DNA of 64,000 nt, from the NCBI RefSeq assembly GCF_004764705.1, contig NZ_SHLX01000005.1, positions 274,385 through 338,384 of the forward strand, written 5' to 3'. The notes beneath the pieces were generated by a model that saw only the letters and a program-made list of their open reading frames with translations, ran no database searches and was not told the DNA's origin. This document shows positions 57,953-64,000 of this stretch, piece after piece; the first letter of the stretch is position 1, and each line of letters starts with the position of its first letter. The translations under genes were made by a program, and so were the position numbers. The stretch comes from Paenibacillus cymbidii (GTDB lineage: Bacteria > Bacillota > Bacilli > Paenibacillales > NBRC-103111).

Positions 57953-60900
57953 TTACACTTGGAATAATACCGTTGAATTTGTCGCGATGTCTATTACACT
58001 TTCCTTATACGATCCTCCATAAGTCATGCCGAAGGTGTAAGAGCCGGACAACAATTCCTTGCTGATTTCGCCGCCGCTTGTATTGCCGATGGTCCGCCAG
58101 CTTCCCGCATAATATTTCACCGTTCCGCCGTCGACCAGATTCCCCAGGCTATCCTTCAGCTGTATCTTGACGTTGATCGTCTGGAATACGACCACTGCGT
58201 TTGTTCCGGTATTTTGCACCATTTCCTTGTATGTTCCTTCATAAGTCATGCCGAAGGTGTAAGAGCCGGACAACAATTCCTTGCTGATTTCGCCGCCGCT
58301 TGTATTGCCGATGGTCCGCCAGCTTCCCGCATAATATTTCACCGTTCCGCTGTCGATCAGATTCCCTTGGCTATCCTTCAACTGTACCTTGACGTTGATC
58401 GTCTGGAATACGACCACTGCGTTTGTTCCGGTATATTGCACCATTTCCTTGTATGTTCCTTCATACGTCATGCCGAAGGTGTAAGAGCCGGGCAACAATT
58501 CCTTGCTGATTTCGCCGCCGCTTGTATTGCCGATGGTTCGCCAGCTTCCCGCATAATATTTTACCGTTCCGCTGTCGATCGGATTCCCTTGACTATCCTT
58601 TAGCTGTACCTTGACGTTGATCGTCTGGAATACGACCACTGCGTTTGTTCCGGTATTTTGCACCATTTCCTTGTATGTTCCTTCATACGTCATCGCGAAA
58701 GTGTAATTTTTATTCGGTAAAGATCTGCTTACTGATCCGGAAGCATCGGTTACGCCAAAATCCTTCCATCCTCCATCATAATATTTAACTATTCCGCCGT
58801 TCAGCGGATTCCCGTTGCTGTCTATTAGCTGGACTTTTACAGTTGTTGCAGCAAGAGTAAAGCTAAGAATCTGAGGGAGTTCAACATTCCCTGCTTGATC
58901 CTCTGATTGATAGATCATGGTATACCGGCCTTGCTTGTCAAACATAACAGCCGACGAATAAAGCTGCCATGTCGTCCCATTATCCAGACTGTACTCTGTT
59001 TTCGCTATACCTGACAAGCTATCGCTGCCGGTTAATGTTACCGTGACCGGATTTACGTACGAACCATTTAGTCCATCCGGCTGCAAAGGCGATACGGTAG
59101 CTGCAGTAACAGGCGCTATCTTATCGATATTGCTTACCGCATAATTCGTTATATTGGATAAGTTTCCTGCGTCATTCGTTCCTCTTGCGTACACCGTGTC
59201 ATTTTCAGAAACAACAACAGGAACTGTATATGCTGTCCATGTGCCACTTGCACCCACTTTGTATTCTTTCAACACCGCATCTGAGGGATAGCTGATCGTT
59301 ACAGTCACATCGGTGTTGGTCGGCGCTGTAATATCTGCTGCAAAGACTGCATCTGCCGGAGTAGTTTCTATTACTACTGTGTAGATCGTTGTTGTAGTTC
59401 CATCCTCTGCTGTTACTGTAATGGTAGCAGTCCCAGGCAGTAACACTGTTTGACTAACCGCAACATTCGCACGACTGTCAGTCGTTGTAGCGGTTACGGT
59501 TGGAATACCGGATGTCCCTGCCGGCATTACGACGCGGTAACTTGTAGTTCCTGCTGCAAACCCTTGGATTGCTGTGCCTCCGACGTTAATTCCGCTTAGT
59601 CGAGAATCATGCGACTGGGCATCATAATAAACCTCCACACTACTTACTCGAGCTATGCCCAATGGATCTCCCTTGTAGCATATAATTCTGATCTTATTTG
59701 TTATAACTTCAGGGAATAACAGGGTAATGGAAGATTGCTGGTTATCTTTTATAGATGCAAGATTTACCCAATTATCGCCATCCCAGTATTGAACATCAAA
59801 ATCTCGCATTTGATAACCAGACCCGGTTGAATAAACCTCAACATGGTTCATAGTAGTCGGTTGTGCAAATTGCACCTGCAGCCATTGAGGGTTATCATAG
59901 GATGTCCATTCCGATTCATTCGTAGGGATGATCGACGTCCAGCCCTTCCAATCCCCATGCTGGCTTGTAATGGCTTTGATCGGCCGATAGTCATTCCCAT
60001 AATCTGCCGAGGATGCCGTCACTGTAGCGCCTACAAGCAATGGATTCGTAATAATGTCGATTATTTCAGGTATTGTAATGTCGTACGAAGCTTTAAGCCC
60101 TGAACCATCTAGAGCGGTTGCTACTACTTTTACAACGCCTTCTTGCTGCAATTTAATGACGCCAAATTCGCTGATTTTTGCTTTAAAGGTTGGCGTTACG
60201 CCATCAACCTCGTAAACGGCCCACGAAACTCTTTGATCCAAGGTATTACTTGGTTCAAAATAAGGCAAGAGTTGATTACTGCCGCCATCTTTAATCGTAA
60301 GCGATTGTGCTTTGTCTGGTGGATTCGGATTGTCCTGCCTCGTAATGATAACCGTTTTCGAAGCCATCATGGAGTCATCATCCGTTGATGCGGTAACCAG
60401 TACTTTCCCGTTTTTCATTGCACGAAGCATGCCGTCTTGATTGATGGTTGCCAAATCGGTATTTGTTCCATCCAAATTCGTTACTTTCCAGTTTACACTT
60501 ATCGATGATTGGCCAGGATTTACCGCTGCCGTCATCTGCAAGCTTCCGTTCTGCGTAAAAATCGTCGTAGCATTGTTTGCACTTGATACAATAAGCTTCG
60601 ACGCAAGTGAGGATTCACTTGACGTAACCAACAGCACCCAATCGTTCTTATCAGGTCTTTCCGGTATGACCCATTGACCGTTAACAGGTATTACTTGATT
60701 GGATATAAGCGTATACTCTCCCGTTCTTGTGTTATACCATTGTGCTTTATATACCGTGTTTGCCATTTGAGTAATGGTACCTGTTGCTCTATTTTGGGTA
60801 TCTGCAAAATAAGCGACGTAAGTTTTGTTGCCCTCAACCGCCAGGTATGATTTGTTGTTCTGGGTGAAATCGGCATTCGTTGTGTCCGTGAAGCTCGGAG

Positions 60901-62977
60901 TAAGCTTCCACCATTGCAAACTGGAATAGAAATTTTTGAAATAAGTCATTTGACTGCCCGCTGGGGCATTTAATCCATCGAACCATCGATAATAGGGCCC
61001 ATAGTGAAACCAATTGTCCGGTGATTGATTATTCGCCCAAACCCCTTGTGCCCCGTAACCAAATCCAAATGAACCATTTTGAAAAGCCTTATACGGAGAT
61101 GTACGAGCATCGTCTGTCGGTTCATCGTTAAATTCATAGCGAGTTTCATAGCTGATATAGGGTTTTGATGTAGAGTAATTCCAGAAAGATTCAAATAAAG
61201 ATTTCAATAAATCCACAGGCTGCGCCGCAAACCAGGAATGATACTCTTTATCTCCCCATGTTGTCGCAAGAGCAGACATGTTTTCCATATGTGCTGTCAA
61301 TGGATGCTGATAAGCATCGCTATCATGTATTGCTTTTGCAATCGTTTGCCAATAGCTTGGATCTATGGCGCCATAAAAATTCGGATCGCTTTCTTGTGCG
61401 ATAGTCCACAACACAGGATAGGCGCCATACCGCGCTTGCCAGAATCTGCCCAACTTTTCAAGTGTATTGGCATCCGTAACATTCAATCCGCTTGTGAAAA
61501 CCAGCGCCGCGTTGGCATGAAGAAGTCCAGCATCGGCAATATATTGAAACTTTTTATCGATTTCCTGAAATCGTGCTATATCTGCCTGTTGAACCCCATT
61601 TGAAAGATTAAGGATTACCTTTGGCGTAAGAGGTTCGGATTGATATACGGTGAAACCTTGACTTACGCGATGATCGACCGCATATTTAAATTGTGAATCG
61701 ATCCCGTCGACGTTCGATGAATAGTAGTCCTCTGCCGGCATGGTCCAATGCGTATCACCTAAATAAAAGAAAGGCGTTCCGTCTTGGTAAGAAAAATAAC
61801 GTTCATTGGGGTTTGTGCGAACAAAGCCGTGCTTGTAAATGTCCAATGATCCGCTGTATGGAACAGCAGTAAACGATATTGGCGCGCCAAAGGTAAGGCC
61901 TGTGTTTGTTGAATCGGTAGTTTGTGTAGTAACAGTCCACTCCCCAACAGATGTGGGTGCGAATCTCACCTTCCAAGTATTTCCGCCATCCCAGAAAGCC
62001 GGACGTGTCAACGTTTCCCCGGCAGGCCCCGTGAAAGTAGCCGTCACATCTACATCCATAAATGGATTGGTGTAGATTTCGGAACTGGCTAGTGAGAACT
62101 CCATGTTACGCCACTGCTCTACAGAAGATTCAATCACAACATCTGTTGTGTCAATTATACCAGGCCCATCGTTAGCTGTTGCCTGAACGGTCACAATACC
62201 CGGTGCTATTGCTGTTAAATATCCGGTTGCTGCATCAATTGAGGCTGCTCCGGTTGACCCTGACTTTGCGTGAACACTCCAGGTTATACTTTTGTCTGTT
62301 GCTGAGCTTGGTAGCACTTGTGCATTCATTTGCATGGAGAAATCCTTTACGACAGTCATCGTGGCAGAGCCTGTTACTTTTAGGTGTTCAACAGGAGTAA
62401 CATGAGAGGAATACACTTGAAATTCATATATATCCGACCAATCCTTTGTCGTTAATCTTACGTACCTGCCATGTGTTCCCGATGGCAATAAAGCCCCAAA
62501 TATATTGGAATTATGTAATGCGTCGGTGGCAGTAGTATCCTGCAAATATTCATATTTACCGACACTACCGTCTCCAATAACAACTTGACTCCATGTGACG
62601 GCATCATCTGAAACATAAAGGGTGTTGGTTCCATTCCACAGCCTATTGAAATAAATTTTGACGTAATCGACATTTATTTTTTGACCGAGATCTACGTAAA
62701 AATCAACAAGGCCATATCCCCCCGACATCGAACTCAGGTTGCCGTCTGTTAGGTTGCTTTTAACGCCATCGTTAAATGTCATATTGTTGTATCCTGTTAC
62801 AAGCGCCCCTTCTGAAACAAGGTTTAGCCCTAACGGCAATTCAGAATACAATTTCGAAGCATTTGCTTTAACACTGCCGATTGGTATAATTGACAAAAAT
62901 AAAATAAGAACTAATAACCTGCTCATGAAATGCTTTACATTATGGATTGTCATTGTTTGATAATAAACCTTTGACAT
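57953..62977 (-). CDS. Large secreted apiosidase-like (DUF5060/DUF4038) multidomain glycosidase
   Basis: A 1674-residue extracellular protein. In order: signal peptide (1-40), discoidin-like domain (45-190), Big2 domain (195-285), DUF5060 (288-370), DUF4038 TIM-barrel with [17 protein letters not shown] at its start and candidate acids in TIAQESD (Glu529) and YETRYEF (Glu611, ~380-690), a collagen-binding-like domain (700-790), two more Big-type domains (~795-975), a second discoidin domain (~985-1095), a cadherin-like domain (~1105-1190), an Ig/OmpL47-like part, and four repeats of about 74 residues (~1375-1674). DUF4038 proteins include apiosidases (GH140) and related enzymes on plant pectin. 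AAGGGG precedes the ATG. No sortase or SLH anchor is seen. It is upstream of the kinase/regulator/importer set. Confidence 0.85.
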   Translation of the reverse strand: MSKVYYQTMTIHNVKHFMSRLLVLILFLSIIPIGSVKANASKLYSELPLGLNLVSEGALVTGYNNMTFNDGVKSNLTDGNLSSMSGGYGLVDFYVDLGQKINVDYVKIYFNRLWNGTNTLYVSDDAVTWSQVVIGDGSVGKYEYLQDTTATDALHNSNIFGALLPSGTHGRYVRLTTKDWSDIYEFQVYSSHVTPVEHLKVTGSATMTVVKDFSMQMNAQVLPSSATDKSITWSVHAKSGSTGAASIDAATGYLTAIAPGIVTVQATANDGPGIIDTTDVVIESSVEQWRNMEFSLASSEIYTNPFMDVDVTATFTGPAGETLTRPAFWDGGNTWKVRFAPTSVGEWTVTTQTTDSTNTGLTFGAPISFTAVPYSGSLDIYKHGFVRTNPNERYFSYQDGTPFFYLGDTHWTMPAEDYYSSNVDGIDSQFKYAVDHRVSQGFTVYQSEPLTPKVILNLSNGVQQADIARFQEIDKKFQYIADAGLLHANAALVFTSGLNVTDANTLEKLGRFWQARYGAYPVLWTIAQESDPNFYGAIDPSYWQTIAKAIHDSDAYQHPLTAHMENMSALATTWGDKEYHSWFAAQPVDLLKSLFESFWNYSTSKPYISYETRYEFNDEPTDDARTSPYKAFQNGSFGFGYGAQGVWANNQSPDNWFHYGPYYRWFDGLNAPAGSQMTYFKNFYSSLQWWKLTPSFTDTTNADFTQNNKSYLAVEGNKTYVAYFADTQNRATGTITQMANTVYKAQWYNTRTGEYTLISNQVIPVNGQWVIPERPDKNDWVLLVTSSESSLASKLIVSSANNATTIFTQNGSLQMTAAVNPGQSSISVNWKVTNLDGTNTDLATINQDGMLRAMKNGKVLVTASTDDDSMMASKTVIITRQDNPNPPDKAQSLTIKDGGSNQLLPYFEPSNTLDQRVSWAVYEVDGVTPTFKAKISEFGVIKLQQEGVVKVVATALDGSGLKASYDITIPEIIDIITNPLLVGATVTASSADYGNDYRPIKAITSQHGDWKGWTSIIPTNESEWTSYDNPQWLQVQFAQPTTMNHVEVYSTGSGYQMRDFDVQYWDGDNWVNLASIKDNQQSSITLLFPEVITNKIRIICYKGDPLGIARVSSVEVYYDAQSHDSRLSGINVGGTAIQGFAAGTTSYRVVMPAGTSGIPTVTATTTDSRANVAVSQTVLLPGTATITVTAEDGTTTTIYTVVIETTPADAVFAADITAPTNTDVTVTISYPSDAVLKEYKVGASGTWTAYTVPVVVSENDTVYARGTNDAGNLSNITNYAVSNIDKIAPVTAATVSPLQPDGLNGSYVNPVTVTLTGSDSLSGIAKTEYSLDNGTTWQLYSSAVMFDKQGRYTMIYQSEDQAGNVELPQILSFTLAATTVKVQLIDSNGNPLNGGIVKYYDGGWKDFGVTDASGSVSRSLPNKNYTFAMTYEGTYKEMVQNTGTNAVVVFQTINVKVQLKDSQGNPIDSGTVKYYAGSWRTIGNTSGGEISKELLPGSYTFGMTYEGTYKEMVQYTGTNAVVVFQTINVKVQLKDSQGNLIDSGTVKYYAGSWRTIGNTSGGEISKELLSGSYTFGMTYEGTYKEMVQNTGTNAVVVFQTINVKIQLKDSLGNLVDGGTVKYYAGSWRTIGNTSGGEISKELLSGSYTFGMTYGGSYKESVIDIATNSTVLFQV
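57956..58849. repeat. Four tandem coding repeats, period 222 bases
   Basis: Three units (57956-58174, 58175-58396, 58397-58618) are nearly identical and a fourth (58619-58849) is more divergent. Each codes for about 74 residues with [11 protein letters not shown] and a [17 protein letters not shown] core, a beta-sandwich module seen in many surface proteins. Near-identity at DNA level suggests recent expansion, and copy number may vary between strains. Confidence 0.85.
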
Positions 62978-63022
62978 AATTTCACCCCTTCAAATGATGA
63001 TTATAGATTTTTTTGCAATTAA

Positions 63023-63100
63023 ATTTTATCATCTGCTGGAAGGGACCAATTATAGCTGAAATATACTTTTTACTCGGCTATTTTTTACTTATTCGTACCT
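63023..63100 (-). repeat. Duplicate of 54564-54641: regulator 3' end plus promoter segment
   Basis: 78 bases align without gaps to 54564-54641 with about 11 changes. The right end encodes VRISKK and a stop on the minus strand, the counterpart of the last codons of the YesN-like gene; the left end is the candidate regulatory block. The large secreted gene therefore carries the promoter region of a binding-protein gene and a scar of a lost or moved regulator gene. Confidence 0.75.
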
Positions 63101-63130
63101 TAGACGGACAATACACATTTGTACGAATGA

Positions 63131-63296
63131 TTTTTGGCAATTCGTCTGCATCTGGAAGGACGATCCTTTACGGAGATCGCACAAATTCTGGGCTGCACTT
63201 ATCAAAGCATCAGTATCTTTATGGGTTGATGACCAGGAAAATGGTCTTGCAGGCATGGATATGGACCACGCACATGTTTCATTCAATAAATGGTAA
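63131..63296 (+). pseudogene. Relic of a transposase N-terminus, possibly IS630 type
   Basis: One frame reads RLHLEGRSFTEIAQILGC and then TYQSIS, a helix-turn-helix of the kind at the start of IS630-family transposases. After a stop, another frame continues QENGLAGMDMDH, which fits the segment that follows in that family. Only about 55 codons remain and they are split by a frameshift, so it is a dead fragment. The family is a judgement from the motif alone. Confidence 0.45.
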
Positions 63297-63632
63297 TTTA
63301 TTACTAATTTGAAAAATATTATATGACGCTTCTCCTTTTGCGTATCATAAATATCTTCATTATTGTATTGAAAAACAGAACTGAAAAACATGACATTCCT
63401 TTGTGTATAGTTATCACATTTTTGGGGTTTGGTCTGCATGCAAACTCACGATCCTGGTTCTTTTGGATAGATCTCGGCTTACGATTGTTGAGCCAACGAC
63501 AACATCCGGATCGGGGAAATAATGAAATTCCTTTCTGCCGCAGCACTGCAATTTCAAAGTCTGCAACAATCGGTAAATATTCTTGTCCAAATGTCACTGA
63601 CGCCGTAAATAGACGGGAATGAGGTCGATGAA

Positions 63633-63659
63633 GGCCAACAACGGTTGTTGTTGTTGGCC
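63633..63659. terminator. Hairpin downstream of the DUF5348-like frame
   Basis: A ten-base stem GGCCAACAAC and GTTGTTGGCC with a seven-base loop lies just past the stop of the minus-strand DUF5348-like frame. There is no strong T-run. The stretch 63297-63632 to its left shows no convincing gene. Confidence 0.4.
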
Positions 63660-63665
63660 CTCGAT

Positions 63666-63905
63666 TCAGATGGCAATCCGGTACGTTTGTTTTTCGCGCA
63701 AATAATAGGAGATGGAGCCGAACGTGACATACCAAACCCGGTCCATTTCCAGCCGGCCTACCCGGCTGAGACCTTCGCCAAGATTTAGCTCCACGCGATC
63801 GCCGCAGTGCAGCGCATAGACGCCACTCAGCCTTTGGACTTCCCAGCGGTCGTCTTCCCGGTTGTACGCCAGATGTCTACGGTAGAATAAAAATACCCAA
63901 AATGA
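63666..63905 (-). pseudogene. DUF5348-like small protein, 5' end lost
   Basis: The frame reads YRRHLAYNREDDRW, then YALHCGDRVELNL and DRVWYVTFGSISYYLRE, a pattern I associate with the small DUF5348 proteins that are common in Firmicutes and often lie near mobile elements. There is no start codon with a ribosome site; just ahead of YRRHL the sequence changes to repeat-rich DNA that looks like the end of an insertion sequence, so the gene seems interrupted. Function unknown. Confidence 0.5.
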
Positions 63906-64000
63906 TCAAAGTGATTTCCCCAAAATAATCGTGCAAAATTCCCCACTTTAATCGTGGGAAAAATGGACCGAATCTAGCGCCTGAGCTACCCTAATCGTAG
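63885..64000. mobile_element. Probable insertion-sequence end (partial)
   Basis: The last ~115 bases carry related short units, CAAAATGATCAAAGTGATTTCCCC, AAAATAATCGTGCAAAATTCCCC and ACTTTAATCGTGGG. Repeated end units of this kind are typical of IS21-type elements. The body of the element would lie beyond the right edge, so neither boundaries nor family can be confirmed here. Confidence 0.45.

Noticed and set aside
57956..58849. Regular 222-base repeats considered as CRISPR or noncoding satellite
   Set aside because: The repeats are in frame, lie wholly inside a coding region and encode a conserved beta-type module; there are no spacers.

Overview
The window looks like chromosome of a Paenibacillus/Cohnella-type Firmicute. 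The main signs are strong AGGAGG-type ribosome sites with many TTG/GTG starts, lipoprotein solute-binding proteins paired with YesM/YesN-type two-component systems, YesL-type membrane proteins, LplB/LplC-like permeases, GH78/GH106-like enzymes, and a multidomain secreted protein with discoidin, Big2 and cadherin-like modules. No rRNA, tRNA or CRISPR was seen. Species is not assignable from the sequence alone.

Layout. 1-2.6 kb: the start of a DppA-like aminopeptidase, an AT-rich acyltransferase, and a truncated duplicate of an alpha/beta hydrolase whose full copy lies at 35.8-36.8 kb. 2.7-6.7 kb: an arsenic island. On the minus strand are an N-terminally truncated ArsC relative, ArsR, ArsC, ACR3 and a small coupled protein of unknown function. 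On the plus strand are a cysteine-rich MarR regulator and the arsenite methyltransferase ArsM. 6.9-26.3 kb: a carbohydrate locus around a GntR/LacI-type regulator. One long minus-strand operon runs binding protein, propeller-permease fusion, permease, YesL, sulfatase (with a copper-amine-oxidase-like tail), GH106, GH78. Further along on the minus strand a second set runs sulfatase, tailspike-like beta-helix protein, SGNH hydrolase. Two sulfatases plus two rhamnosidase-type families suggest a sulfated, rhamnose-containing glycan as target (inference).

26.3-29.4 kb: two small regulator/enzyme pairs, HxlR/AzoR and TetR/NmrA-like, each with palindromic operators. The NmrA-like gene carries a one-base frameshift. 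29.4-35.4 kb: a tight plus-strand operon with a polar amino-acid ABC importer, a stand-alone LanC-like protein with a CCG metal motif, and an amidohydrolase. No lanthipeptide precursor or dehydratase is visible; this is the most unusual gene set in the window.

35.8-49.2 kb: the full-length hydrolase, two coupled Gfo/Idh/MocA oxidoreductases with an AraC regulator (plus), and a minus-strand set of YesN response regulator, YesM kinase, LplB/LplC permeases, binding protein and FAD-dependent oxidoreductase. 49.3-63 kb: a second sensor/regulator plus ABC importer set ending in an ADP-ribosylglycohydrolase-family protein. It is preceded by a 1674-residue secreted DUF5060/DUF4038 (apiosidase-like) protein with four C-terminal repeats. 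The right edge (63-64 kb) holds relics: a duplicated regulator 3' end/promoter segment, a transposase fragment, and a DUF5348-like reading frame cut by what looks like an insertion-sequence end.
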